DNA from: an uncultured Clostridia bacterium
GTDB taxonomy: Bacteria > Bacillota > Clostridia > TANB77 > CAG-508
Assembly (NCBI GenBank): GCA_934119935.1
Contig: CAKOSX010000007.1
Span: forward strand, 1-64,000
DNA: 64,000 nt
Direction: 5' to 3'
Below the pieces are notes generated by a model. It saw nothing but the letters and a program-made list of their open reading frames with translations. It was not told where the DNA came from and searched no databases. Both the position numbers and the translations under genes were made by a program. This document shows, one piece after another, positions 35,411-44,096 of the stretch. Position 1 is the stretch's first letter. Each line of letters opens with the position of its first letter.

Positions 35411-35723
35411 TAATTATGAGGTCACTTTAACTGATGTTGCAAAAGAAGAAATTGAAAATATATATGCATATATATTAGAAAATTTACATGAAGAAATAGC
35501 TGCTAATAAGTTAATGGATAAAATAGAAGATGGAGTTTTAAGATTAGCACAAAACCCATATTTATGTCCTAAAGTAAAAGTCAAACCACATAATGAAATA
35601 TATAGAAAACTTATTATTAATAATTATATTGTTTTATACGATATTGATGAAGAATATAAGAAAACAGTAATTTATAGAGTAATACATGAAAAAACAGATT
35701 ATTTAAAATTATTAGAGAATTAA
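35400..35723 (+). CDS. RelE/ParE-superfamily toxin
   Basis: 107 residues, the family size. VTLTDVAKEEIENIYAYI followed by the strand-rich half RLAQNPYLCPKV, EIYRKLIINNYIVLYDID and VIYRVIHEKTDYLKLL match ParE/RelE toxins, including the Arg of YRKL and the C-terminal RVIH.x.DY region. RelE members cut mRNA on the ribosome and ParE members poison gyrase; the sequence alone does not separate the two. It overlaps the antitoxin gene by 11 bases. The pair stands between recA and recX, which are usually adjacent in Firmicutes. Confidence 0.85.
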   Translation: MDISNYEVTLTDVAKEEIENIYAYILENLHEEIAANKLMDKIEDGVLRLAQNPYLCPKVKVKPHNEIYRKLIINNYIVLYDIDEEYKKTVIYRVIHEKTDYLKLLEN

Positions 35724-35756
35724 TTTATAGTAAGATGCTAATGAAAGAGGAATAAT

Positions 35757-36209
35757 ATGTATACGATTGAAGAATATGATAAAGAGAAATCAAGAGTTTT
35801 AAAGTATGTTTTATATAAGAAAAGAAGTAAAAAAGAAGTACAAAATAAATTTTACAATGTTATTGAAAATGAAATGTTACATGATATAATAGAAGAGCTA
35901 GAAGAAAACGGATATATTGATGATAACAATTACATAGAAAGAGCTATTAATGAATTTATGGCTCTAAATAATCTTTCTTTAAAAGAAGTTAGATATAAGC
36001 TTATGGCAAAAGGTATTCCAAATGATTTAATCGAAGATTATATAAATAGTCATGATGAAGAAATGGAAAATTATGAGACAAAGTCAGCGAAAACAATAAT
36101 AATAAAAAAGCAGAATCAAATGGATGAAGAGGCTATTATTCAATATTTATTAAAAAAAGGTTATAAAACTAGCAATATTAGACAAGCTATAGAGTTATTA
36201 GATGATTAA
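35757..36209 (+). CDS. recX: Recombination regulator RecX
   Basis: 150 residues, at the short end for the family. Three tandem three-helix repeats can be followed: LKYVLYKKRSKKEVQNKF, YIERAINEFMALNNLSLKEVRYKLMAKGIP, and AIIQYLLKKGYKTSNIRQAIE. RecX binds RecA filaments and limits or tunes their activity. The GAAAGAGG ribosome site lies 7 bases before the ATG. It is 14 bases from scpA, so the two may be co-transcribed. The separation from recA by the toxin-antitoxin pair means it may no longer share the SOS promoter. Confidence 0.9.
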   Translation: MYTIEEYDKEKSRVLKYVLYKKRSKKEVQNKFYNVIENEMLHDIIEELEENGYIDDNNYIERAINEFMALNNLSLKEVRYKLMAKGIPNDLIEDYINSHDEEMENYETKSAKTIIIKKQNQMDEEAIIQYLLKKGYKTSNIRQAIELLDD

Positions 36210-36223
36210 AGGAACGAGGAAAA

Positions 36224-36982
36224 ATGCCAAATATATTAACATTAGAAACCAATAAATATGCTATTAAGATAGAAAATTTTGAAGGACCACTAGATTTATT
36301 GTGCCACTTAATAGATAAGAATAAAATGAATATAAATGATATTAAATTAAGTGAGATTACAGACCAATATATTGAGTACATAAACAAAATGGAAGAGATG
36401 AATTTGGAAGTAACAAGTGAATTCCTAGTTATGGCTTCAACTCTAATATATTTAAAATCGAAGAGTTTATTACCAAGTGATAATGAAGAGAGTGAAGAGA
36501 TTTCAGAAGAGGAATTACTAAGAAGAATTATTGAGTATAAGAAATATAAAGAGATTACAAAAACTTTGAAGTCTATGTACGAAGAAAATTCTGTTAGATT
36601 TTACAAAACCCCAGACGAAATTAAATTACCTAAACAGAAACTTGAAAGAGACTATGACAAGCAACTGATTATAGACGCTTATTCAAATGTTGTTCGAGTA
36701 AATCAAGAAAAGGTAAATCAAAACGCAAGCAATATAGAAAAGATAGCGATAACAGATAAATATACTGTTGCAAGCAAAGTAAAAGAAATGCTTAGAGAAC
36801 TTGTAAATAGACCTAAGTTTGTTTTCAATGCACTCTTCTCTTTAAAAAGGTGTGAAAAAGAAGAAGTTGTAACTGCTTTTTCTGGATTATTAGAATTATC
36901 AAGAAGAAGCAAAGTAATTACAAGCCAAGAAAACCTATTTGGAGATATTTCTGTAGAAAAAAATAAAAATGGACAAGTGTAG
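36224..36982 (+). CDS. scpA: Segregation and condensation protein ScpA
   Basis: 252 residues, full length. The kleisin N terminus YAIKIENFEGPLDLLCHLID and LSEITDQYIEYINKME are characteristic, and the C-terminal winged-helix region FNALFSLKRCEKEEVVTAFSGLLELSRR is present. ScpA bridges the SMC heads in the chromosome condensin complex. The usual partner gene scpB does not follow; the next frame belongs to a DUF2953 gene after a 127-base gap. GGAACGAGGAAAA is the ribosome site. Confidence 0.94.
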   Translation: MPNILTLETNKYAIKIENFEGPLDLLCHLIDKNKMNINDIKLSEITDQYIEYINKMEEMNLEVTSEFLVMASTLIYLKSKSLLPSDNEESEEISEEELLRRIIEYKKYKEITKTLKSMYEENSVRFYKTPDEIKLPKQKLERDYDKQLIIDAYSNVVRVNQEKVNQNASNIEKIAITDKYTVASKVKEMLRELVNRPKFVFNALFSLKRCEKEEVVTAFSGLLELSRRSKVITSQENLFGDISVEKNKNGQV

Positions 36983-37109
36983 ATGTAGTTATATATATAA
37001 TATTAAGAGCGACTTAAAGCACATAATAGAAATAATAATTGTAATGATTAAAATAGTAATAAATGGAAAAACTAATACAAAATACCCTAATAGATAGGAG
37101 TGATTTATT

Positions 37110-37823
37110 TTGATATTAGTTTTTTATATTTTATTAGGAATAATTGTATTAATATTGTTGTTATTGATAATGATTATAATATCAAAAATAGAAATTGAAA
37201 TAAAAAATTTAGATATGAGCAATATAGAAAAGAAACAGAATAATAAAAAATTAAAAGTGAGTATTTCTTTAAAAATAGGAAAGCTACACTGGATAAAGAT
37301 ATGTTTAAACAAAGAGAAAATTTTAAAATTAAATAACAAAATAAAAAGTTATGAACAAAATAATAAAGTAGAAGCGGAAAAGATGAAAAAGACTGCAAAA
37401 AAAGAAATGGCAATTATACTAAAGAATACAGAGATTAGAAGATTAATATTAAGTACAAAAGTTGAATTAAACGAGTTTAGGGCTAATATTTCTATTGGAA
37501 CAGAAGATTATGTGATTACATCTTATTTAATAGGAATAATATCTGCAATTTTGCCCAATATATTAGCAAGAGCTACGTTTGGCAGGAAACAAAAAATATC
37601 TAAAACAGTGATATATAGTGTACAACCTATTTATCAACCAAGAAATATTTATTCAGTAAAAATGAATATAAGAGTCGCTACAAAAATATCTCATTTATTG
37701 TACATTGCAGTAATGCTGGCAAAAACAACTAAGCAAAATGAAAATTATAAAGACAGTAATCAAGATGAGAACAATAAAAATATTATGAAAAATATAGAAA
37801 AAAGAAATGCACAAGCTGTATAA
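37110..37823 (+). CDS. DUF2953 membrane-anchored protein (YtfI-like)
   Basis: 237 residues from a TTG start with GATAGGAG upstream. One strong N-terminal membrane segment (about 2-24), a Lys-rich linker, then a beta-rich soluble region with ELNEFRANISIGTEDYVITS and VIYSVQPIYQPRNIYSVKMN, the DUF2953 signature. In Bacillus the family member ytfI sits beside ytfJ, as here, which points to a spore envelope role, but the biochemical function is not known. The C-terminal 30 residues are Asn- and Lys-rich and probably disordered. Confidence 0.8.
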   Translation: MILVFYILLGIIVLILLLLIMIIISKIEIEIKNLDMSNIEKKQNNKKLKVSISLKIGKLHWIKICLNKEKILKLNNKIKSYEQNNKVEAEKMKKTAKKEMAIILKNTEIRRLILSTKVELNEFRANISIGTEDYVITSYLIGIISAILPNILARATFGRKQKISKTVIYSVQPIYQPRNIYSVKMNIRVATKISHLLYIAVMLAKTTKQNENYKDSNQDENNKNIMKNIEKRNAQAV

Positions 37824-37944
37824 AAAAGAAAAAATTGGTACATATTATTTATATACGAAGTGAGAAAGATACAAATAAAATTTTATCGGATTAGTGCCTT
37901 ATGCAAATGAAAAATAGCTAAGGCAAGGAAGGAATGTGATTAAT

Positions 37945-38586
37945 ATGGGAGAACATCCAATAGAAAATCTTATGAATACGGCTATGAATAGCATTAAAGA
38001 CATGATTGATGTAAATACGATAATTGGAGAGCCGATACAGGCTTCAAATAACACGGTGATTATACCGATTTCAAAAGTTGGATTTGGTTTTGCAGCAGGT
38101 GGAAGTGAATTTAGAGGGGAAACAATAGATGAGTATACAAAGAAGGAGAAAGAAGAACAAGTTCAATATAGATTGCCTTTCGGAGGTGGTTCTGGAGCAG
38201 GCGTTAGTATAACTCCAGTAGCTTTCTTAGTGGTGCAACCAAACACAGTAAAATTATTGCCAGTAGATCACAATTCATGCTTAGATAGATTGTTAGATTA
38301 CGTGCCTGATTTGATTGAAAAGGTAAATGCTATGTTAAACAAACAGTTGCAGAATAAAAAAGAAGAAAAGGCACAAGATGATAGAAGAAAAGAAAGAGAA
38401 AGACAAGAGGCAAGAGAAGATAGAAAACAAGAAATGCAAATGAATGAAAATAAAACAATAGAAGCTACCGTTCAACCGCAACAAGTAAAACCCAAGAAAA
38501 ATATAAGATATCATAAGCCAACTGAAACATATGAGTTTGAATATGATGAAACAGATGATAATGATGATGATTACTATAATAGATAA
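37945..38586 (+). CDS. ytfJ: YtfJ/GerW-family sporulation protein
   Basis: About 213 residues from the ATG at 37945. MGEHPIENLMNTAMNSIKDM, DVNTIIGEPI and the glycine-rich GFGFAAGGSEF and FGGGSGAGVSITPVAFLVV stretches are characteristic of the family, which is needed for spore germination in Bacillus. The C-terminal third is highly charged (KEERKDDRRKERERQ-like) and low in complexity, longer than in Bacillus. The GTG at 37936 is too close to the AAGGAAGGA ribosome site, so the ATG is preferred. A terminator follows at 38634. Confidence 0.92.
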   Translation: MGEHPIENLMNTAMNSIKDMIDVNTIIGEPIQASNNTVIIPISKVGFGFAAGGSEFRGETIDEYTKKEKEEQVQYRLPFGGGSGAGVSITPVAFLVVQPNTVKLLPVDHNSCLDRLLDYVPDLIEKVNAMLNKQLQNKKEEKAQDDRRKERERQEAREDRKQEMQMNENKTIEATVQPQQVKPKKNIRYHKPTETYEFEYDETDDNDDDYYNR

Positions 38587-38633
38587 AAATAATAGAAAAC
38601 ATTGATAAAATCAATATCATATAAATATTATTA

Positions 38634-38666
38634 TAATAAGCTATGTAATACATAGTTTATTTTTTT
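38634..38666 (+). terminator. Terminator after ytfJ
   Basis: ATAAGCTATGT pairs with ACATAGTTTAT around AAT with one bulged G, followed by seven T residues. Confidence 0.75.
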
Positions 38667-38684
38667 ATGCTAGGAGGTATTATT

Positions 38685-39650
38685 TTGAAAAATAATAAAG
38701 GAATTGGAAACACACCGATGATAAAGATAAATTATAGGTACAATAACAAAGAAAAATCAGTGTTTGCAAAGCTTGAATATTACAATTTAACTGGAAGTAT
38801 AAAAGATAGAGTTGCATTTTATATTATAAATAATGCAATAGAAAGAGGAGCTTTAAAAGAGGGAATGCCAATAATTGAAGCAACTAGCGGAAATACTGGA
38901 ATATCGTTATCGGCATTAGGAGCACGTTATAAACACCAGGTATACATATTTATGCCAGATTGGGCAAGTGCTGAGAGAGTAAAATTAATGCAAGGGTATG
39001 GAGCAAATGTAATATTAATTTCTAAAGAAGCGGGAGGCTTTATACAGTGTGTGAAAGAGGCTAAGAAAATGGCTGATGAAAAAGATGGATTTTTAGCAAA
39101 TCAGTTTGAAAACTATGATAATTTTTTAGCTCATTATGAAACAACAGGGAAAGAAATATTAGAACAAAGCAATTGTGAGATAGGCGGATTCGTATCTGGT
39201 GTTGGAACTGGTGGAACTCTTATGGGAACCGGAAAAAGAATTAAAGAAAAATTTCCAAACATGCAAATTACGGCAATAGAACCGGAAAAAATGCCACTTC
39301 TATCTGGAGGAAAAATACAAGGACAACACAAAATAGAGGGAATTGGGGATGATTTTATTCCGAAGTTAGTTGACTTGAAAAGTATAGATAGAATAATAAG
39401 AATAAATGATGATGATGCAGTAAATATGTCTCGAAAACTTGCAAAAGAACTGGGCCTTGGAGTTGGAATATCTTCTGGTGCGAATTTTATAGGAAGCGTT
39501 CTGTTAGGAGAAGAAATGAAGAATATTGTTGCTACAGTATTTGCAGATGACAATAAAAAATATTTGTCTACAGACTTATTTAAACCGATTGATGAAGATA
39601 AAGAATTTATATCTAATGAAATAGAGCTAATAAGTTATGAAAATGTATAA
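38685..39650 (+). CDS. cysK: Cysteine synthase (O-acetylserine sulfhydrylase)
   Basis: About 321 residues from the TTG at 38685. The AGGAGG ribosome site lies 7 bases before it, whereas the ATG at 38667 lies upstream of that site and cannot use it. PLP Lys in NLTGSIKDRVA, ATSGNTGISLSALG, the phosphate-binding loop SGVGTGGTLMGTG and GISSGAN are all present. It replaces the acetyl group of O-acetylserine with sulfide to make cysteine, using PLP in the cytoplasm. No cysE or other sulfur gene is adjacent. Length and motifs are normal; cystathionine beta-synthase is a less likely reading. Confidence 0.92.
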   Translation: MKNNKGIGNTPMIKINYRYNNKEKSVFAKLEYYNLTGSIKDRVAFYIINNAIERGALKEGMPIIEATSGNTGISLSALGARYKHQVYIFMPDWASAERVKLMQGYGANVILISKEAGGFIQCVKEAKKMADEKDGFLANQFENYDNFLAHYETTGKEILEQSNCEIGGFVSGVGTGGTLMGTGKRIKEKFPNMQITAIEPEKMPLLSGGKIQGQHKIEGIGDDFIPKLVDLKSIDRIIRINDDDAVNMSRKLAKELGLGVGISSGANFIGSVLLGEEMKNIVATVFADDNKKYLSTDLFKPIDEDKEFISNEIELISYENV

Positions 39651-39667
39651 AAATAATGTAAAACTAC

Positions 39668-39696
39668 TTGACAAATTGCTTAAAATGTTGTAAAGT
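39668..39696 (+). promoter_or_regulatory. Promoter of the ylxM-ffh cluster
   Basis: TTGACA, 17 bases, TAAAGT, about 60 bases before ylxM. It may serve the whole ribosome and SRP cluster to 43903. Confidence 0.62.
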
Positions 39697-39756
39697 ATAT
39701 AAGCATTACAAATTAGCAATTATACTAATAAAGTCATGCAAGGAGAAAGTGATAAT

Positions 39757-40107
39757 ATGGAAAAGAAAGTTCAAATTGGAATGCTATGTGAAATATATGG
39801 TAATCTTCTAACAAAAAGACAATTGAATATATTGAACGATTATTGCAATGAGGATCTTTCTTTGACTGAAATTGCTGAAAATAACAAGATAACAAGGCAA
39901 GCTGTTAACGACATTGTTAAGAAAGGAGAAAGTAAGCTTTTGGAATATGAGCAAAAGCTAGGAATTATGAAAAAAACAATTGACCAAGAAAAGCAAATTC
40001 AAAACATTCTTTCAGAGCTAAGTAAGATTACAGACAACTCATCAGATAAGAAAGTTGAAAAAATCCTAAACAGCGTAAGAAAAGAATTAATTAGCTTAAA
40101 TGCATAA
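39757..40107 (+). CDS. ylxM: YlxM-family DNA-binding protein, SRP-associated
   Basis: 116 residues from the ATG at 39757 with AAGGAGA upstream; an earlier in-frame ATG at 39736 precedes that site and is rejected. The sigma-70 region 4-like helix-turn-helix LTKRQLNILNDYCNEDLSLT then EIAENNKITRQAVNDIVKKG is clear. YlxM sits before ffh in most Firmicutes and has been linked to SRP assembly or RNA binding. Here it lies 37 bases before ffh. Confidence 0.93.
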   Translation: MEKKVQIGMLCEIYGNLLTKRQLNILNDYCNEDLSLTEIAENNKITRQAVNDIVKKGESKLLEYEQKLGIMKKTIDQEKQIQNILSELSKITDNSSDKKVEKILNSVRKELISLNA

Positions 40108-40144
40108 TCAACGATAAAAGACAAAAAAACGGAGGGTTAAAAAT

Positions 40145-41476
40145 ATGGCTTTTGAAGGACTATCTTCTAAATTACAAGAATTTACAAAGAAATTAAGAGG
40201 AAAAACAAGAATTACTGAATCGGATTTAAAAGAAATGCTAAGAGAGGTAAAACTTGCCCTACTTGATGCTGACGTAAACTACAAAATTGTTAAAGAATTT
40301 ACGGCAAGTATTCAAGAAAAAGCCTTAGGCCAAGACGTTTTAAAATCTTTAACTCCAGGACAACAAGTTGTTAAGATTGTAAAAGATGAATTAGTAGAAC
40401 TACTTGGAGGAACAGAGGCTAATATAAATTTTAGCTCAAATCCACCAACAATAATAATGTTGGTTGGTCTTCAGGGTTCTGGTAAAACAACCACAGCGGG
40501 TAAGCTTGCAAACTTACTTAGAAAACAAGGTAAGAAGCCATTACTAGTTGCGTGTGATGTTTACAGACCAGCTGCAATTAAGCAGTTACAAGTAGTTGGA
40601 GCACAGTTAAATATTCCGGTGTTTGCAAATGAAAATTCGAAAGATGTTGTTCATATTGCAAAACAAGCAATGAGTGTTGCGTATTCAAAATTGAATGATG
40701 TTGTAATATTAGATACAGCAGGACGTTTACAGATAGATGAAGAATTGATGAACGAGCTTAAAAATGTAAAGGCAAGTGTTCATCCACATGAAATATTACT
40801 AGTTGTAGATTCTATGACTGGTCAAGAGGCTGTAAATGTTGCAACAGGATTCAATGATGCTTTAGGAATAGATGGAGTAATACTTACAAAATTAGATGGT
40901 GATACACGTGGTGGTGCTGCGTTATCAGTAAAAAAAGTAACTGGCAAGCCAATAAAATTTGTAGGTACAGGAGAAAAGCTAAGTGAGCTTGAGGTATTTC
41001 ATCCAGACAGAATGGCATCAAGAATACTTGGAATGGGTGATGTTCTATCAATAATAGAAAAAGCAGAAGAATCATTTGACCAAGAAGAAGCAGAAAAGCT
41101 TACAAAACAATTGGCTAAAAAAGAATTCGATTTGAACGATTATTTACTTCAATTAAGACAAGTAAAGAAAATGGGTTCATTCTCATCACTACTTAAAATG
41201 ATACCAGGAATGGCAGACATTAAAGACTTAAAAGTAGATGAAAAAGAGTTTACAAGAATAGAAGCAATAATATGCTCTATGACAGATAAGGAAAGAAAAA
41301 ATCCTAAACTATTAAATGGTTCGAGAAGAATTCGTATAGCAAATGGTAGTGGAACAAGCGTGCAAGAAATAAATAAATTTATGAAATCTTTTGAGATGAC
41401 ACAGAAAATGATGAAACAAATGAAGGATAAAAAATCTTTAAAAAAGATGATGAAAGAAATGAATTTAAACCAATAA
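40145..41476 (+). CDS. ffh: Signal recognition particle protein Ffh
   Basis: 443 residues, full length. N domain helices (residues 1-85), the GTPase P loop VGLQGSGKTTTAGKLA, DVYRPAAIKQL, LDTAGRLQID, TKLDGDTRGGAALS and the Met-rich M domain that binds SRP RNA and signal sequences (KKMGSFSSLLKMIPGM and onward). It targets nascent membrane and secreted proteins to the FtsY receptor. GGAGGGTT precedes the ATG. It is the core of the conserved ylxM-ffh-rpsP cluster. Confidence 0.99.
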   Translation: MAFEGLSSKLQEFTKKLRGKTRITESDLKEMLREVKLALLDADVNYKIVKEFTASIQEKALGQDVLKSLTPGQQVVKIVKDELVELLGGTEANINFSSNPPTIIMLVGLQGSGKTTTAGKLANLLRKQGKKPLLVACDVYRPAAIKQLQVVGAQLNIPVFANENSKDVVHIAKQAMSVAYSKLNDVVILDTAGRLQIDEELMNELKNVKASVHPHEILLVVDSMTGQEAVNVATGFNDALGIDGVILTKLDGDTRGGAALSVKKVTGKPIKFVGTGEKLSELEVFHPDRMASRILGMGDVLSIIEKAEESFDQEEAEKLTKQLAKKEFDLNDYLLQLRQVKKMGSFSSLLKMIPGMADIKDLKVDEKEFTRIEAIICSMTDKERKNPKLLNGSRRIRIANGSGTSVQEINKFMKSFEMTQKMMKQMKDKKSLKKMMKEMNLNQ

Positions 41477-41611
41477 TATAGATATTAAGTTTTATAAATA
41501 AGTTTTTAATTTTTATGTACATTATACGAACCCAACAGTTTGTAGGTACAGAAATTTATATAAAAAGTTGTTCTAAAAGAGCAGTTTCTAAAAATGCGGA
41601 GGTGAAAATAA

Positions 41612-41845
41612 ATGGTAAAAATTAGATTACAAAGAGCAGGTGCAAAAAAGGCTCCATTCTATCACATCGTTGTTGCAGATTCAAGATCTCCAAGAGATGG
41701 AAGAATAGTAGAAAAAATTGGAACATATGATCCAATGACAAATCCAGCTACAATCAACTTAGACAAAGAAAAGGTTGCAACATGGATTAAAAATGGTGCA
41801 AAGCCAACAGATACAGTAAAAGCTTTAATAGAGAAAGCACAATAA
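41612..41845 (+). CDS. rpsP: 30S ribosomal protein S16
   Basis: 77 residues, near the usual 80-90. MVKIRLQRAGAKKAPFYHIVVADSRSPRDGR and EKIGTYDP are diagnostic (the first is the family N terminus). It assembles early into the 30S body. The ribosome site GCGGAGGTGA is strong. The 135-base gap after ffh contains no recognised promoter or terminator, so read-through from ffh is likely. Confidence 0.98.
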   Translation: MVKIRLQRAGAKKAPFYHIVVADSRSPRDGRIVEKIGTYDPMTNPATINLDKEKVATWIKNGAKPTDTVKALIEKAQ

Positions 41846-41880
41846 TTTATGTGTGAATGCTTTTAGAAAGGCAAAGTTGT

Positions 41881-42111
41881 ATGGAAGAAATATTAAAAAC
41901 AATAATTGAAAGTCTTGTAGATAACAAGGAACAAGTTCAAATTACTAGAACTGATGATGAGAAGGGAATACTTCTTAAAGTTAAAGTTGCTGAGGAGGAC
42001 ATGGGAAAGGTTATTGGAAAGCAGGGCAAAAATGCAAAAGCAATAAGAACTGTTATGAAAGCTATTACAGCTAAAGAACATAAAAAAGTTGGAATTATAT
42101 TTGAGGAATAG
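41881..42111 (+). CDS. khpA: KhpA RNA-binding protein (KH domain)
   Basis: 76 residues from the ATG at 41881; the earlier in-frame ATG at 41857 precedes the ribosome site AGAAAGG and is rejected. A single type II KH domain with the GxxG loop in IGKQGKNAKAIRTVMKA. KhpA pairs with KhpB/Jag to bind many transcripts and affects cell shape in streptococci. The position between rpsP and rimM is conserved in Firmicutes. Its stop lies 3 bases before the rimM start. Confidence 0.95.
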   Translation: MEEILKTIIESLVDNKEQVQITRTDDEKGILLKVKVAEEDMGKVIGKQGKNAKAIRTVMKAITAKEHKKVGIIFEE

Positions 42112-42114
42112 GTA

Positions 42115-42621
42115 ATGGAAAAATATTTAGAACTAGGTCAAATAGTAAACACATTTGGTATAAGAGGTCAAGTAAAAGTAAAGCCTTTTACAGATGATAT
42201 AAAAAAATTTGATACTTTTAAAGAAATTTTTGTTGAAAAGAAAAATCAATTACAATCATTCCAAATAGAAAAAGTTAATTACAGCAAGGGTATGGTAATC
42301 CTAAAGTTAAAAGGAATAGAGACTCCAGAACAAGCAGAAACATTGCGTAACTGTTACATAAAAATGGACAGAAAAAATGCAAAGAAGCTTCCTGAAGGTA
42401 CTTATTACATAGCAGATTTAATAGGATTAGATGTATATAGTGATAAAGATGAATTGCTTGGAAAAGTAGATTACATATATAATACTGGTAGCAGTGACAT
42501 ATATGTTGTAAAAAATGATGAAGGCAAAGAAATTCTATTGCCAGCAATCAAAGACGTACTCAAACAAGTGGATTTAGAAAATAAAAAAATAATAGTTCAC
42601 ATTATTGAAGGCTTAATTTAA
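42115..42621 (+). CDS. rimM: 16S rRNA processing protein RimM
   Basis: 168 residues, full length. The N-terminal beta barrel starts LELGQIVNTFGIRGQVKVKP and the C-terminal PRC barrel contains YYIADLIGLDVYSDKDELLG and the conserved end EILLPAIKDVLKQVDLENKK. RimM helps mature the 30S head together with S19. It is closely packed with khpA (3-base gap) and trmD (12-base gap). Confidence 0.97.
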   Translation: MEKYLELGQIVNTFGIRGQVKVKPFTDDIKKFDTFKEIFVEKKNQLQSFQIEKVNYSKGMVILKLKGIETPEQAETLRNCYIKMDRKNAKKLPEGTYYIADLIGLDVYSDKDELLGKVDYIYNTGSSDIYVVKNDEGKEILLPAIKDVLKQVDLENKKIIVHIIEGLI

Positions 42622-42633
42622 AGAGGAGTAAAT

Positions 42634-43347
42634 ATGAAATTTGATGTACTAACATTATTTCCCGAAATGTTTGAACCATTAAAACACAGTATTATTGAAA
42701 GAGCGTCTAAGCAAAATTTAATAAATATTAATCTAATTAATATACGAGATTTTTCGAAAGACAAGCATAAAAAAGTAGATGATACTCCATATGGTGGTGG
42801 AGCAGGAATGGTAATGAGAGCAGATGTTGTGTATGATGCATATAAATCTGTAAAAGATGAAAAATCAAAAGTAATATTCTTATCACCTCAAGGAAAAAAA
42901 TTAAACCAGGCAAAAGTTCAAGAATTATCTAAGGAAGAACATTTAATTCTACTTTGTGGTCACTACGAAGGAGTTGATCAACGAGTCTTAGATGAAATTG
43001 TTGACGAAGAAATATCGATTGGAGATTATGTGCTAACTGGAGGAGAGCTACCCGCAATGGTGCTTATAGATTCAGTGAGCAGATATGTAGAAGGCGTACT
43101 AAGTACAGATTCTACAAAAGAAGAATCATTTTCTCAAGGGTATTTAGAATATAGTCAATATACAAGACCAGAAGAATTTCATGGTAAAAAAGTTCCAGAA
43201 ATACTAGCTTCTGGAAATCATCAGAAAATAGATGAGTGGAGAAGAAAAAGTTCTTTAACAAATACATTTTTGAAAAGACCAGAGCTTCTTAATGAAAAAG
43301 ATTTAAAAGAAGCAGAAAAAATAATTTCGGAAGAACATGAAAATTAA
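42634..43347 (+). CDS. trmD: tRNA (guanine-N1)-methyltransferase TrmD
   Basis: 237 residues, full length. MKFDVLTLFPEMFEPLKHSI, DDTPYGGGAGMVM, LLCGHYEGVDQRV and the SPOUT-knot stretch EISIGDYVLTGGELPAMVLID are invariant family landmarks. It methylates G37 next to the anticodon using S-adenosylmethionine and so prevents frameshifting. It is encoded between rimM and rplS, the conserved order. AGAGGAG precedes the ATG. Confidence 0.98.
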   Translation: MKFDVLTLFPEMFEPLKHSIIERASKQNLININLINIRDFSKDKHKKVDDTPYGGGAGMVMRADVVYDAYKSVKDEKSKVIFLSPQGKKLNQAKVQELSKEEHLILLCGHYEGVDQRVLDEIVDEEISIGDYVLTGGELPAMVLIDSVSRYVEGVLSTDSTKEESFSQGYLEYSQYTRPEEFHGKKVPEILASGNHQKIDEWRRKSSLTNTFLKRPELLNEKDLKEAEKIISEEHEN

Positions 43348-43426
43348 GATATGTTACTAGAACTATCAAGATTGTGTAATAAAATAGCCGAAATATAAAT
43401 TAGAAAATTAAGAAAGGAGAATATCG

Positions 43427-43903
43427 ATGGATATAATAAAATCAATAGAACATGAACAATTGAAAAATAAAATTCCAGACCTTAAAGTTGGTGACACAGT
43501 AAGAGTACACCAAAGAATTAAGGAAGGAAACAGAGAAAGAATCCAAGTATTCGAAGGAATAATAATAAAGAAACAAGGTGGCGGAGTTAACGCTACATTT
43601 ACAGTAAGAAGAATTGCTTATGGAGTAGGAACAGAAAAAACATTCTTAGTACACTCTCCATTAGTAGAGAAAGTTGAAGTAGTTAGAGTAGGAAAAGCTA
43701 GAAGAGCTAAATTATACTACCTAAGAAACAGAACTGGTAAAGCTGCTAAGACAAAGGAAAATGTTGGAGCAAAAATTGAATCTAAATATATAGATGTAAA
43801 AGAAGATTTAACAGAAGCTGTTGAAGAAACAGTAGTTGAAACTCCTGCAGAAGCTCCAGTTGAAGAAGTTGCACCAGCAACTAAAGCACCAAAAGCTGAA
43901 TAA
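43427..43903 (+). CDS. rplS: 50S ribosomal protein L19 with long acidic C-terminal tail
   Basis: 158 residues; the usual L19 has about 115. The canonical part (residues 1-115: DTVRVHQRIKEGNRERIQVF, RIAYGVGTEKTFLVHSP, RRAKLYYLRNRTGKAAK) is complete and is followed by about 40 residues rich in Glu, Val, Ala, Pro and Thr. Such Ala/Pro/Glu tails on ribosomal proteins occur in scattered uncultured Clostridia. L19 lies at the 30S-50S interface. The tail role is unknown. A terminator follows. Confidence 0.96.
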   Translation: MDIIKSIEHEQLKNKIPDLKVGDTVRVHQRIKEGNRERIQVFEGIIIKKQGGGVNATFTVRRIAYGVGTEKTFLVHSPLVEKVEVVRVGKARRAKLYYLRNRTGKAAKTKENVGAKIESKYIDVKEDLTEAVEETVVETPAEAPVEEVAPATKAPKAE

Positions 43904-43916
43904 TAAAATTAATAAA

Positions 43917-43964
43917 AAAACAGGTAATTTTAATATGAACTTTATTAAAATTACTTGTTTTTTT
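43917..43964 (+). terminator. Terminator after rplS
   Basis: AACAGGTAATTTTAATA pairs with TATTAAAATTACTTGTT over 17 positions with few mismatches; seven T residues follow. Confidence 0.9.
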
Positions 43965-44031
43965 GGTAAAAATGGCAAAAAAATACAAAAAAATAAATTA
44001 AATCCAATAAAAAAAATTTAAATAAAATGTA

Positions 44032-44060
44032 TTGATTATCTTAATTTGTATTGATATAAT
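44032..44060 (+). promoter_or_regulatory. Promoter of the SipW cassette
   Basis: TTGATT, 17 bases, TATAAT with an extended -10 TG (TGATATAAT), about 35 bases before the first gene. Confidence 0.78.
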
Positions 44061-44096
44061 TAAATAGAGTTTTAATGAAAAAGAGGTTTTTTAGTA

